A stretch of DNA of 64,000 nucleotides from Crocinitomix catalasitica ATCC 23190 (GTDB taxonomy: Bacteria > Bacteroidota > Bacteroidia > Flavobacteriales_D > Crocinitomicaceae): positions 67,677 to 131,676 of the forward strand of contig NZ_KK211319.1 of NCBI RefSeq assembly GCF_000621625.1, given 5' to 3'. The notes beneath the pieces are model-generated. The model was not told the DNA's origin and ran no database searches. It was given only the letters and a program-made list of their open reading frames with translations. Both the position numbers and the translations under genes were made by a program. Shown piece after piece: positions 43,955 to 52,986 of this stretch (its first letter is position 1; each line of letters opens with the position of its first letter).

Positions 43955-46900
43955 TTATTTCAACACTGTTACATGTCCTCTCATTTCGTTGCTCATACCA
44001 TTAATGTCGGTATATACGATTTGCCAAATATAGACATCATCTTTCACGAGGCTGCCTCTATAATTGCCATCCCAATAATCATCTATTGATTCTAATCGGT
44101 GAACCACTTCTCCCCATCTATTAAAAATGATCATTTCAAATTCAACTACATTGTGTGCGATAGCTTTAAAGACATTGTTGAAATCATCTCCGTCAGGAGA
44201 AAAAGCGTTTGGCACAAAAATTAAAGGATCGAATTTAACGGGTACGTGTGCAGATATTTTACAACCGTTAATATCAGTGACCGTAGCGGTATAGGTCGTT
44301 TCTTTTTCTGGATAAACAAAAGTTTCTGGACAAATGATACAGTCAATATTATATGGAGGGCTCCAAAGGATATCACCTTCAGCTTCAACCCAAATGCGAA
44401 CAGTGTCACCAATAATGTTGTATGCCTCTGGTGAAACACTTATTGAAGGTAGGGAGTGTAAATACACATAAGTCGACATTTCTAAATGGCATGCATTTTC
44501 GTCAGTTATTTCTACGATATATTCAATATCATGCTTCGGAAAGGCTAGTGTATTAGAAACGTTAGGCGTCAGTAAAAAACTGCGTGGCTTCCAGCTATAT
44601 GCTATTCCACCGCTGGCCCATAAATTTATTGTATCTCCTGGGCAAATTGTTGTATCAGGTGATATTGATCCAAGTATTTCAACTACATCTATAAAAATAG
44701 AGTCATAAACGACACCACAGGCATTATTAAATGAAACCTTATAACTTGTATCGACGCTAGGCCATACTCGCGGATTATACACTTCAATATCGCTTATATT
44801 GTATGCTGGAGACCAATGATAGCTTGTTGCTCCACTTGCTGTAATTCTTGTGGTATCTCCAAGGCAAAGTTTCTCTGGTCCTGTAATATTCGGAAATGGC
44901 AAGCCTAGGTCTACAAGCACTTTTGCAGAATCGACAACAACACATTCATCTTCAGTAATAATAATTACAGTGTAAGTAGAAGTAAATAAAGGCGAAAGTG
45001 TAGGGTTTGGTATAGTTGGATCATCGAGTTCATCAGGTGGGGTCCACTCGTATTCAGCTCCGCCATATGCAAATAACATGGCATCGTTTCCTATGCAAAT
45101 TGCAGTATCTGGACCAGCGCCAGCATCGACATCAAATACACTTACGACAACCTCCACTTCAGACAATCCACAAACACTTTCAATTGTTACAATAAATGTT
45201 GTTTCTTCGGTAATTGTTACCACAGGTTCGGCTAAAGTTGGATTTTCAAAGAACTCTGGAGGCCCCCATAAGTAGGTAGTACCGCCAACAGCAAATAATT
45301 CTACCGAAGTTCCGGGACAAATTGTATCTTCAAGTGATCCTGCCAAGCCTTCAAATAATGCGATAGTTACGGTTATATAAGCAGTGTCTGGCAAGAAGCA
45401 TCCTTCAGAATCTGTCACCACTAAACGAACGATATATTCGCCTGGTTCTTCATAATAATAAGATGGTTCAAACTCGGAAGAAGTTCCTACACCATCACCA
45501 AAATCCCATTCGTAAGTATCTCCATATTCACTTGCGTTTTCAAAATCTACAGGATCAGGAATACAAATAACGGGTGTTCCAGTACTCAATACAGCTTCAA
45601 TTTTTGCTAAATCGAATTGAAAAACAGCCATATTACAGTTCGTAGCAGGATTGGTAGGTGAAAAAGCACCTGGTGTAGTTGGAAAGCCAGCATCAACACC
45701 ACCACATGCCGCACATACGGCGTGATAGATAGAACCTGACTTATCAAATCTACTCGTCCCACCATCAACATGATCTCTAAAGAAATCAGTATTACCCATA
45801 AATGTTGCATATTTTAATGCCGCCATATTGGCTGTAAATACTGCTAGATAAAAATTACTTCCGCTAGTGGTCGGCTGGTATGCATCAAATGTAACTGGAA
45901 AACCAGAAGTTGTACTTCCGAATGATGGATGGCCAGAGTCATTATTAATTCTACCTCCCCAACCGGCGATATAAATCTCAAAACAGTCAGAAACAAGGAA
46001 TGCAGTTGGTGAAATTTCAGAGTTTCCTGTGCTTGCACCAAAAACTGTCGACCATTGTGTTGTTGATAAATCATTGCTCAGTTTATGAATAAATTGACCA
46101 CTGTTCACGTTGATATACGCACTTCCAACAATTTCGTAATTGCCATTGGTATTACCATAAGTATATACATAATCATCAGGATCGAGTTGAACCATATAGG
46201 CTTGGTCGTATTCATTTGTTCCTAAGTATGTTCCATTTGGGGCAGCATAAGTAGGTGCCGGAAATTTCATTAGATAGCCGTCAACTGTTCCTCCACTATA
46301 TGTAGATTTCATACCACCTGTCGTATTTGGAAAGTTTAAACTGCTCGTTCCACCAGCAACAAAAATATCACCAGTTGAAGATAATTGTACCGAATTACCG
46401 GTTTCTAAATTGTCACCACCTAAATAAGTACTCCACAATAATTCTGTTAAATCAGGATTCATTTTAAATACTACAGCATCTTGAGCGCCGCCTAAGGTAG
46501 CATCAAAACCTCCAACAATTGGGAAGTTTGAACTACGCGTTACAGAAGTTATATAAGCATTAGATTCTGCATCTAACATAATTTCACCACGCAATAAATC
46601 ACCGTAATTATAGGCAACGGTTAAATCATCATCGTCAACACCTGCTTCAGAAATGCCATCGTTTCCATCACCACCAATAAAAGTACCGCCTTCTAGCGTT
46701 GTACCATCAGCAGATAATTTTAAAACGTAAATATCCGATCCATTATTAAAAGCCATACCATCAACACTTGCCAATGCCGGCCCTCCTCTATATACTGTTT
46801 GGTAGCCTTCTGGTCGAATGGGAAAATCACTTGATGATGTTGCGCCCATTAAATAGAGCTCATTAGCTTCATTGACAATAATACTGTGAGGCGTTTCACT

Positions 46901-47836
46901 ACTGTTCCCTCCAATATAGGTCGAGTACACAATTGCACCACCATCTTCATTGAATTTTGTAATCCCTACATCTACTGTTCCTCCATTAAAATCTAATTCA
47001 AAAGCACCTGGAGAAGTGGGATAACCTGAACCGAATACAACACCTCCAGCAATTAATTTTTTATCTATATCTGGGCATGCTGTCATTCCCCAATTGTCAG
47101 AAGTAGAGCCTGTAAATGTTGAGAACGTTAATTCTGGATCAATATATAAGATGCTTGATTCGTCATATCCATCAGGCATTACGAAGGACATTCTATTTTC
47201 AACTAATCGATATTCACAATTCACTTCACGTCGAATACCACCGATAATTTGATAAGCAATAGGTTTTGACTCTGTAATGTTACCAAATGGCGTATTTACT
47301 TGTAGCATACCATCTTCAAGTGTAATGCTTTCTTGACCATTATAAATGGCTACAAATTGGCTAAGATTGGCACCTGGACTTAAAATTAAATCGTATTTGA
47401 GTGTATTGTTCGACTCATACATCCGCAAATTAATATTGTCATATAGATTTTGGTAGACAACCTCTGTATACGCTCGAATGTTACTAGCCCATTTAGTAGT
47501 ATCATTTCCTAAGAAATAATTCTCATAGAATGGGGAAGGGTTGAGTGAATTAAAATCTACCGTTCCGTTCGAGTTGAAAAAATTAACTTTAACGGCATGT
47601 CCTTCTGCAGGCGCTTGATGATTATGTCCATGTGCTTCGTCATATACTTCGCCGGCATTATCGAAAGAGTAAGTGAAACCATTTTTTTCGAGGTACATTC
47701 TACCACCTGGAATGTCAATTTTGTATTCAATATTTTCATGCCACTGCCCTTTGTTGGGACGCATCCAAATTTCATTCTGTCCCAAGCTATAAAAGCTGGA
47801 AAGTAAAAGAATGTATGTGAGCAATTTTCTTGTCAT
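43955..47836 (-). CDS. Giant SBBP-repeat / PKD protein with T9SS type B sorting domain
   Basis: 1293 residues from ATG at 47836, which starts a signal peptide (TRKLLTYILLLSSFYSLGQ); a TTG ten codons upstream is less likely. Residues about 20-220 (NEIWMRPNKGQWHENIEYK) match the N-terminal domain usually found before SBBP repeats. Residues about 220-740 are repeated beta-propeller-like SBBP units (TYIGGNSSETPHSI, TFIGGDGNDGIS, TYLGGDNLETGN). A PKD domain follows (YEWDFGDGVGTSSEF), then four or five Ig-like repeats with DTAIC/DTICPG starts, and a type B end (FVPNAFSPDGDDFNN, IFNRWGEVVHR). It is probably a large surface protein exported by T9SS. No catalytic site is seen. Confidence 0.88.
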   Translation of the reverse strand: MTRKLLTYILLLSSFYSLGQNEIWMRPNKGQWHENIEYKIDIPGGRMYLEKNGFTYSFDNAGEVYDEAHGHNHQAPAEGHAVKVNFFNSNGTVDFNSLNPSPFYENYFLGNDTTKWASNIRAYTEVVYQNLYDNINLRMYESNNTLKYDLILSPGANLSQFVAIYNGQESITLEDGMLQVNTPFGNITESKPIAYQIIGGIRREVNCEYRLVENRMSFVMPDGYDESSILYIDPELTFSTFTGSTSDNWGMTACPDIDKKLIAGGVVFGSGYPTSPGAFELDFNGGTVDVGITKFNEDGGAIVYSTYIGGNSSETPHSIIVNEANELYLMGATSSSDFPIRPEGYQTVYRGGPALASVDGMAFNNGSDIYVLKLSADGTTLEGGTFIGGDGNDGISEAGVDDDDLTVAYNYGDLLRGEIMLDAESNAYITSVTRSSNFPIVGGFDATLGGAQDAVVFKMNPDLTELLWSTYLGGDNLETGNSVQLSSTGDIFVAGGTSSLNFPNTTGGMKSTYSGGTVDGYLMKFPAPTYAAPNGTYLGTNEYDQAYMVQLDPDDYVYTYGNTNGNYEIVGSAYINVNSGQFIHKLSNDLSTTQWSTVFGASTGNSEISPTAFLVSDCFEIYIAGWGGRINNDSGHPSFGSTTSGFPVTFDAYQPTTSGSNFYLAVFTANMAALKYATFMGNTDFFRDHVDGGTSRFDKSGSIYHAVCAACGGVDAGFPTTPGAFSPTNPATNCNMAVFQFDLAKIEAVLSTGTPVICIPDPVDFENASEYGDTYEWDFGDGVGTSSEFEPSYYYEEPGEYIVRLVVTDSEGCFLPDTAYITVTIALFEGLAGSLEDTICPGTSVELFAVGGTTYLWGPPEFFENPTLAEPVVTITEETTFIVTIESVCGLSEVEVVVSVFDVDAGAGPDTAICIGNDAMLFAYGGAEYEWTPPDELDDPTIPNPTLSPLFTSTYTVIIITEDECVVVDSAKVLVDLGLPFPNITGPEKLCLGDTTRITASGATSYHWSPAYNISDIEVYNPRVWPSVDTSYKVSFNNACGVVYDSIFIDVVEILGSISPDTTICPGDTINLWASGGIAYSWKPRSFLLTPNVSNTLAFPKHDIEYIVEITDENACHLEMSTYVYLHSLPSISVSPEAYNIIGDTVRIWVEAEGDILWSPPYNIDCIICPETFVYPEKETTYTATVTDINGCKISAHVPVKFDPLIFVPNAFSPDGDDFNNVFKAIAHNVVEFEMIIFNRWGEVVHRLESIDDYWDGNYRGSLVKDDVYIWQIVYTDINGMSNEMRGHVTVLK

Positions 47837-48042
47837 ATAATTCCCGAAAATAATTCGAGGTTTCAACTGGTTTGAAAATAATCAACATTTAAATATACTG
47901 AAAAGGGTTAATATTGTTGAAGTATTTCCTTTATTATCCGTTACAAGATAAAGTCCAGTTAATTATAGACGTTTCTGAAGGGCAAAAGGTGGTCTGAGAA
48001 AAATAAAAATATGAGGATCCTATTTATTGGAATAATGCTTGT

Positions 48043-48459
48043 TTACTTATTTTCGTTTATTTTCTCACCTTTTTCATTGTAAAAAGTCCAATCTCCGATT
48101 TTTTTATCATTTTGATATTCACCGATATAGCGAGGTTTTCCATTTGGATAGAAAGCTAATGAATGGCCGTGTTTTTTACCATGGATATAATACATTTCAC
48201 TCCATTTAATTCCATTTTCATAGTAAGATGTCCAAAGTCCGTGTCTCAATTTGTTTTCATCAAACTGACCTTCTATACTTAAAGTACCATTATCGTGATA
48301 CTCTTTATATTTATTTGGATCACTAGATGCAGGATTTTCTTTTGAAGTTGTTTGTTGATTAGGAATTGTAGTTTCCTCTGATTTTTCAACTGTGCTTTGC
48401 TTGGAATTACAACTGATTAAACATAAAGTTGAAAAAATAAAAATATAAATTGTTTTCAT
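48043..48459 (-). CDS. YwqK/MORN-like repeat lipoprotein
   Basis: 138 residues: lipoprotein signal ending LCLISC (Cys17), a Ser/Thr/Glu-rich linker to about residue 50, then three or four short repeats of the YwqK/MORN type (GTLSIEGQF, RHGLWTSYYENG, KHGHSLAFYPNG, KIGDWTFYNEKG). Some databases label YwqK relatives as toxin-antitoxin antitoxins; nothing here supports that. It starts six bases after the stop of the polyprenyl synthase gene and is probably co-transcribed. Role unknown. Confidence 0.8.
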   Translation of the reverse strand: MKTIYIFIFSTLCLISCNSKQSTVEKSEETTIPNQQTTSKENPASSDPNKYKEYHDNGTLSIEGQFDENKLRHGLWTSYYENGIKWSEMYYIHGKKHGHSLAFYPNGKPRYIGEYQNDKKIGDWTFYNEKGEKINENK

Positions 48460-48465
48460 ATTGAT

Positions 48466-49443
48466 TTATTTATCTCTATTTACGGTATATTCTACGAGTC
48501 CAATTAGCGCTTTTTTAGCATCATTTTCAGGGAAATCCTCAATAAGTTTTAAAGCCTCTTCTTTAATTCCTAACATTTTGGTATGCGCATATTTTACGCC
48601 GCCACTTTTCACTACTAAATCTATTGCCTCTTTAATTTTTTTAGGATTCTCGTTGTGATTCTTAACAATATTAATTAATGTCCTTTTAAGTTGTACATCC
48701 CCTAAATTGAGTGCATAAATTAAAGGTAAAGTCATTTTCCTTTCGCGAATGTCATTCCCGGTTGGTTTGCCAATTTTATCCCCATCTCCATAATCAAAAA
48801 TATCATCCTTTATTTGGAATGCCATACCAACCAATTCACCGAATTTTTTAAACACCGCAACTGTTTTTTCATCTTGTGTTACAGAAGCAGCACCTGCAGC
48901 ACAGCAAGAAGCAATTAATGAAGCTGTTTTTTGACGAATAATGTCATAATAAATCTCCTCGGTAATATCTAGTCTTCTCGCTTTCTCAATCTGTAATAAT
49001 TCTCCCTCTGCCATTTCTTTTACGGCGTCGGAAACTATTTTCAGTAAAGTAAATTGTTGTGTATCAACAGAAAGTCTTAATCCTTGTGCCAATAAATAAT
49101 CACCAACCAATACAGCAATTTTATTTTTCCATAAAGCGTTTACAGAGAAAACACCGCGACGTTCGTTGGCATCATCTACTACATCATCGTGCACTAATGA
49201 TGCTGTATGAGATAGTTCAATTAATGAAGCAGCTGTATAACTCGATTCCTCAACACTTCCGTTGATCATTTTTGCAGTTAAGAAAACGAACATTGGTCGC
49301 ATCTGCTTGCCTTTACGTTTTACAACATAATTGGTGATCTTATCAAGTAAGGCCACATCAGATTTGAGCGCATCTTTGAATTTAACCTCAAAAATTTTCA
49401 TTTCTTCAGCTACATTAGCCTTTATTTCCTTGACATTTAGCAT
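48466..49443 (-). CDS. Long-chain polyprenyl diphosphate synthase
   Basis: 325-residue trans-prenyltransferase. The first Asp-rich motif is LVHDDVVDDANERRG and the second QIKDDIFDYGDGDKIGKPTGNDIRERKMT (in pieces), with GKQMRPMFVF and SHTASLVHDD. The Ala/Ser residues before the first motif leave room for a long chain, so it probably makes the octaprenyl/heptaprenyl tail of menaquinone. The paralogue at 24.9-25.8 kb looks like the short-chain enzyme. The -7 box TATCTTTG lies 6 bp upstream of ATG, so the leader would be very short. The YwqK-like lipoprotein gene follows by six bases. Confidence 0.92.
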   Translation of the reverse strand: MLNVKEIKANVAEEMKIFEVKFKDALKSDVALLDKITNYVVKRKGKQMRPMFVFLTAKMINGSVEESSYTAASLIELSHTASLVHDDVVDDANERRGVFSVNALWKNKIAVLVGDYLLAQGLRLSVDTQQFTLLKIVSDAVKEMAEGELLQIEKARRLDITEEIYYDIIRQKTASLIASCCAAGAASVTQDEKTVAVFKKFGELVGMAFQIKDDIFDYGDGDKIGKPTGNDIRERKMTLPLIYALNLGDVQLKRTLINIVKNHNENPKKIKEAIDLVVKSGGVKYAHTKMLGIKEEALKLIEDFPENDAKKALIGLVEYTVNRDK

Positions 49444-49449
49444 GTTTTA

Positions 49450-49457
49450 CAAAGATA
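49450..49457 (-). promoter_or_regulatory. Candidate -7 box for the polyprenyl synthase gene
   Basis: Minus-strand TATCTTTG matches TAnnTTTG six bases before the ATG. A -33 box at normal spacing is not evident. Confidence 0.4.
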
Positions 49458-49497
49458 CGGTTTGATTGATTATTATCGCATTATTTTGGATCAATTT

Positions 49498-50211
49498 TTA
49501 ACTAATTTTTCCATCTCTAATTACCGCGATCCATTCTTCAACAGATTTGGCATTTTTAAGATCAAAATCTCCAATTTTGTCTCGTCGTAAGGATGATAAA
49601 TATCCTCCATTGTTCAATGATTCACCAAAATCATTGGCTATACTTCTAATATATGTACCAGAAGAACAAGTAATTTCGAATGTAATATTGGGAAAGTCTA
49701 TTGCAGTTATGTCAAACTGAGAGATTGTTACCCTTTTTGTCTTTAGAATGACTTCTTCTCCTGCGCGAGCTAAATCATATGCCTTTTTACCATTGACTTT
49801 TTTTGCTGAAAAAATGGGTGGCTGCTGATCAAACTCTCCGATCATACTCGCAGCTGTTTTGCGAATATCATCTTCAGAAATATGACTGATATCAAATTCC
49901 TTGTCAATCTCCGTTTCTAAATCGAATGAAGGGGTAGTAGCGCCTATTGTGATCGTGCCTGAATAGGTTTTCGGCAAACCCATATAGTCGTTTATTTCTT
50001 TGGTTTTTTTACCTGTGCAAATAATCAATAATCCATCAGCTAAAGGATCCAACGTTCCCGCATGACCAACTTTAATTTTCTTAATGCCTAATTGTTGTTT
50101 TAATTCGTATCGCAATTTATTCACCACATCAAACGAGGTCCAATGTAATGGTTTATTTACTAGAATTAATTGACCTTCTTTAAAGTCTTCGGGAGTAGGA
50201 ACGAGGCTCAT
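49498..50211 (-). CDS. truB: tRNA pseudouridine(55) synthase TruB
   Basis: 237-residue enzyme that makes pseudouridine 55 in the T-loop of tRNA. It begins with the family pattern VNKPLHWTSFDVVNKLR. Catalytic Asp lies in GHAGTLDPLADGLLI, and YDLARAGE and SGTYIRSIANDFG are the other conserved motifs. The length fits bacterial TruB without the C-terminal PUA extension. It starts three bases after uppP and ends the ftsX-DUF3098-uppP-truB run. Confidence 0.96.
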   Translation of the reverse strand: MSLVPTPEDFKEGQLILVNKPLHWTSFDVVNKLRYELKQQLGIKKIKVGHAGTLDPLADGLLIICTGKKTKEINDYMGLPKTYSGTITIGATTPSFDLETEIDKEFDISHISEDDIRKTAASMIGEFDQQPPIFSAKKVNGKKAYDLARAGEEVILKTKRVTISQFDITAIDFPNITFEITCSSGTYIRSIANDFGESLNNGGYLSSLRRDKIGDFDLKNAKSVEEWIAVIRDGKIS

Positions 50212-50214
50212 GAA

Positions 50215-51009
50215 TTATTGGTTCAATGAATATATAATAGCGGCAACACCTATAACGGAACAGTATATTGCGAAATAAGTTAATTTAGCTTTTTTTACGA
50301 GTGCAATCATCCATTTACATGCGACAAGTCCAGCTAAGAAAGCGAAAATAAAGCCTATAATTAAAGCGGCTGAACTTACAGATGATGCGGCAAATTCATC
50401 ACTCATGACATCTTTTGCCATTTTACCAAAAATTAGTGGCACAACCATAAGGAAGGAGAATCTAGCAGCTTTTTCCCTATCAATTCCAAGTAAAACCGAA
50501 GTTGAAATAGTAGCGCCTGATCTAGATATACCAGGCAGAATTGCAATAGCCTGTGATATACCTATGATAATTGAATGTCCAAAACCTACTGATTGATTGG
50601 TGTTTTTAGCGCGATCTGCAAATAATAGGAGGAATGCAGTAAGAATAAGCATACATCCAACCAATAAAATATTCCCACTAAAAAAGGCTTCGATTTGGTC
50701 GTTAAATACGATGCCAACAATTGCTGCTGGAATCATAGATAGGACTATTTTTAATGAAAATTTAAACTCGTCGTTCCACTTAAACTGGAACAGACCTTTT
50801 ATAATTTCAAGAATATCTTTTCTGAATATAACAACGGTACTCAAAGCAGTGGCAAAGTGCAAGACAACTGTCATTAGCATACTTTCTTTCGGAACAGAAT
50901 CGTCCCCCATTATGAATTTAGCTAATTCTAAATGACCGCTACTACTGACTGGTAAAAACTCTGTCAATCCTTGAATTATTCCAAGAATGATCGCTTCTAT
51001 AATGCTCAT
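50215..51009 (-). CDS. uppP: Undecaprenyl-diphosphate phosphatase UppP (BacA)
   Basis: 264-residue membrane phosphatase that recycles the lipid carrier of cell-wall synthesis. Both signature segments are present: GLTEFLPVSSSGHLELA (about 15-31) and PGISRSGATIS (about 158-168), with eight or so membrane helices. It lies between the DUF3098 gene (6 bp) and truB (3 bp), a tight operon. It can give some resistance to bacitracin when abundant; that is family knowledge, not seen here. Confidence 0.96.
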   Translation of the reverse strand: MSIIEAIILGIIQGLTEFLPVSSSGHLELAKFIMGDDSVPKESMLMTVVLHFATALSTVVIFRKDILEIIKGLFQFKWNDEFKFSLKIVLSMIPAAIVGIVFNDQIEAFFSGNILLVGCMLILTAFLLLFADRAKNTNQSVGFGHSIIIGISQAIAILPGISRSGATISTSVLLGIDREKAARFSFLMVVPLIFGKMAKDVMSDEFAASSVSSAALIIGFIFAFLAGLVACKWMIALVKKAKLTYFAIYCSVIGVAAIIYSLNQ

Positions 51010-51015
51010 TTAAAT

Positions 51016-51252
51016 TTATTTGGCTTTTCTTTTTTTCATAATGCCGAAAATAACGACACCATAACCTGCTATTACCAACAAAGGAGCCAATGTAATTCGT
51101 CGGTGACTGAAAAGTGCTTCTTCATTGAATACATTAGGATCTTCTGATCCACCACCAATCATTAAAAAGAAACCAACTAACGAAAGTACAACTCCAGCGA
51201 TGATTAGTTTATAATTCTCTGTGCCGAATACAAATTTTTCTTTATTACTCAT
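51016..51252 (-). CDS. DUF3098 small membrane protein
   Basis: 78 residues with two predicted membrane helices (LIIAGVVLSLVGFFLMIGGG and LAPLLVIAGYGVVIFGIM) joined by a short loop with the SEDPNVFNEEALFSHRRITLAP pattern (in pieces) typical of DUF3098. Function unknown. Its fixed place between ftsX and uppP suggests a link with the cell envelope or division. Confidence 0.9.
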   Translation of the reverse strand: MSNKEKFVFGTENYKLIIAGVVLSLVGFFLMIGGGSEDPNVFNEEALFSHRRITLAPLLVIAGYGVVIFGIMKKRKAK

Positions 51253-51271
51253 TTTTGAATTTGTTATTAAT

Positions 51272-52156
51272 TTAATAAAGTCGATCTAAATTTAACCTTA
51301 AATATTTGCGCAATGCAAAGTAGGTTGATGTGACCGTGATTAAAATGCCAAATATAATAATACCAATCAGCACAATAAAATAGAGTTTTAAATCCGTCAT
51401 ATTTAAAAAGACGGGATAGTATCTTTCTAGAACAGCGATCAAACCAAGTATCATTATTCCCGCTATAATGCCAGATAAAATTCCTTGTCCAACCGCGCTC
51501 CAAAAAAATGGTCTACGAATAAAACGTGGTGTTGCACCAACAAGCTGCATCGTTTTAATTAAAAATCTTTTAGAAAACAGGGCTAAACGAATGGTGTTAT
51601 TGATCATAGCGATGGCGATAAATAATAATAAAGCGGCTAAGAATAACACAAAATAAACAAGCTTTTGAATGCCTGTGTTATAGTCGGCAAATAGTTCGTC
51701 TTGGTAAGACACCTCTATTAAACGCTCACCATAAGCCGTTTTTAATTCTTGCTCAATAATACGCATACTATCGAGGTTAAAGTAATTTCTCTCTAAAGTA
51801 ATAATGACTGATTGATTCAATGGATTTTCATTCTCTAAAACTGAAAGTGCTGAGTCGCCACCGATATCATCCTTTATTATATCCCAAGCTTCATCCGAAG
51901 AACGATAAAAAGCACTGTGAACATACGTTTGATGTTGTAATTCTTCCTCAATTAAACCCAATTCAAGCGTATTAACATCATTGTCAAAAAATAGATCAAT
52001 TTCAAAGCTCTCTATTTTTGAGTTTTTAATGTTGTTCAGGCCTAATAATAACCATGCAATGATACCGATTATAAAAAGCACCATTACGATGCCAATTATC
52101 GTAGCAATATAAGCCGTTCGGAGTCCTTTTTTAGTATTTGTTTTGGTCTTTGCCAT
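51272..52156 (-). CDS. ftsX: FtsX-like cell division ABC permease
   Basis: 294 residues with the FtsX layout: a cytoplasmic N-terminus, one helix (about 15-38), an extracytoplasmic domain (about 40-165) and three helices to the end. With FtsE it controls peptidoglycan hydrolases at the division site in many bacteria. SKRFLIKTMQLVGATPRFIRRPF is the conserved cytoplasmic loop before helix 3 (in pieces). No ftsE is beside it, which is common in Bacteroidota. It is the first gene of the run with DUF3098 (19 bp gap), uppP and truB. Confidence 0.92.
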   Translation of the reverse strand: MAKTKTNTKKGLRTAYIATIIGIVMVLFIIGIIAWLLLGLNNIKNSKIESFEIDLFFDNDVNTLELGLIEEELQHQTYVHSAFYRSSDEAWDIIKDDIGGDSALSVLENENPLNQSVIITLERNYFNLDSMRIIEQELKTAYGERLIEVSYQDELFADYNTGIQKLVYFVLFLAALLLFIAIAMINNTIRLALFSKRFLIKTMQLVGATPRFIRRPFFWSAVGQGILSGIIAGIMILGLIAVLERYYPVFLNMTDLKLYFIVLIGIIIFGILITVTSTYFALRKYLRLNLDRLY

Positions 52157-52234
52157 TCAATCGCTAAAAGTAGGTATAATAATTTTTAATTCATTAAATT
52201 TTAGGAATTGAAGTGATAGTTTTTAGGAAATATT

Positions 52235-52242
52235 TACATTTG
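52235..52242 (+). promoter_or_regulatory. -7 box and Shine-Dalgarno of the YceI lipoprotein gene
   Basis: TACATTTG is an exact TAnnTTTG match, 31 bp before ATG 52273. A good AAAGGAG (about 52258-52264) follows 8-9 bp before the ATG, an unusually strong ribosome binding site for this genome. The position of the promoter rules out the in-frame start at 52213. Confidence 0.6.
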
Positions 52243-52272
52243 CATGTTTTAACAAATAAAAGGAGAAAAACA

Positions 52273-52911
52273 ATGAAAAAGTCAATAGTATTAGGTTTAG
52301 GTGCAGTAGCACTTTTATTCGCATCATGTGGTGGAGCTAGCGAAGGTTCTGAAGTAGCAGTAGATTCAACAGAAGTTGAAGTTGTTGTTGAGTCAATTGT
52401 AAAAACGTTTAACGTTGATACTGCTGCAACAGTTATTACATGGGCAAATTTTTCTGAAGGAGAAGTTGATCACCAAGGAACAGTAAGTGCATTAAATGGT
52501 ACTGCTGAAGTTACAATTACAGGAGAAGAAGCGGTTATTACTGCAGCTACGTTAGTAATTGACATGAATTCAATCTCAGAAGAAAGTGAAAAATTAGTTG
52601 GACATTTAGGTTCTCCTGATTTCTTTGCATTGGAAACATACCCAACTTCATCTTTCACATTTGATAGACATGAAAATGGAATGATTTACGGATCAGTAAA
52701 TGTTTTAGGTAAAGATTTGGCTGTTGAAGCTCCTGCTGAAGTTATTGTTACTGAAGGTGCGTTAACTGTTAATGTTGGTGAATTTAAAGCTGATTTTGGT
52801 GCTTTAGAAATGCCTTTCTTTGTTACTGAAAAAGCTGAAAAACCAGAAGCTGAATGGCACAATGCATCAATTCAATTTTCTGCAACTATTAAGGCTACAG
52901 AACCTCAATAG
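52273..52911 (+). CDS. YceI-domain lipoprotein
   Basis: 212 residues from ATG at 52273, with a lipoprotein signal ending LLFASC (Cys18) and a short acidic linker. The rest is a YceI-like lipocalin-type barrel, a fold that binds isoprenoid or amphiphilic lipids: VDTAATVITWANFSEG at the start, LVGHLGSPDFFALETYPTSSF (in pieces) in the middle, and IQFSATIKA as the closing strand. It stands alone between divergent ftsX and convergent hppD. The strong promoter and ribosome site suggest high expression. The ligand is unknown. Confidence 0.92.
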   Translation: MKKSIVLGLGAVALLFASCGGASEGSEVAVDSTEVEVVVESIVKTFNVDTAATVITWANFSEGEVDHQGTVSALNGTAEVTITGEEAVITAATLVIDMNSISEESEKLVGHLGSPDFFALETYPTSSFTFDRHENGMIYGSVNVLGKDLAVEAPAEVIVTEGALTVNVGEFKADFGALEMPFFVTEKAEKPEAEWHNASIQFSATIKATEPQ

Positions 52912-52925
52912 TATATAGTATTAAA

Positions 52926-52966
52926 TAAAAAATCCCGTCTTGGCTTAGCCGAGACGGGATTTTTTT
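52926..52966. terminator. Strong bidirectional terminator between yceI and hppD
   Basis: AAAAAATCCCGTCTTGGCT pairs with AGCCGAGACGGGATTTTTT (one G-T pair) around a 2-base loop, with A- and T-runs on both sides. It can end both converging genes. Confidence 0.92.
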
Positions 52967-52986
52967 GTTTTGTATTTTAAAGAGAA

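Noticed and set aside
48043-48459. Toxin-antitoxin module
   Set aside because: The protein is a predicted lipoprotein with YwqK-like repeats and no toxin gene is adjacent.
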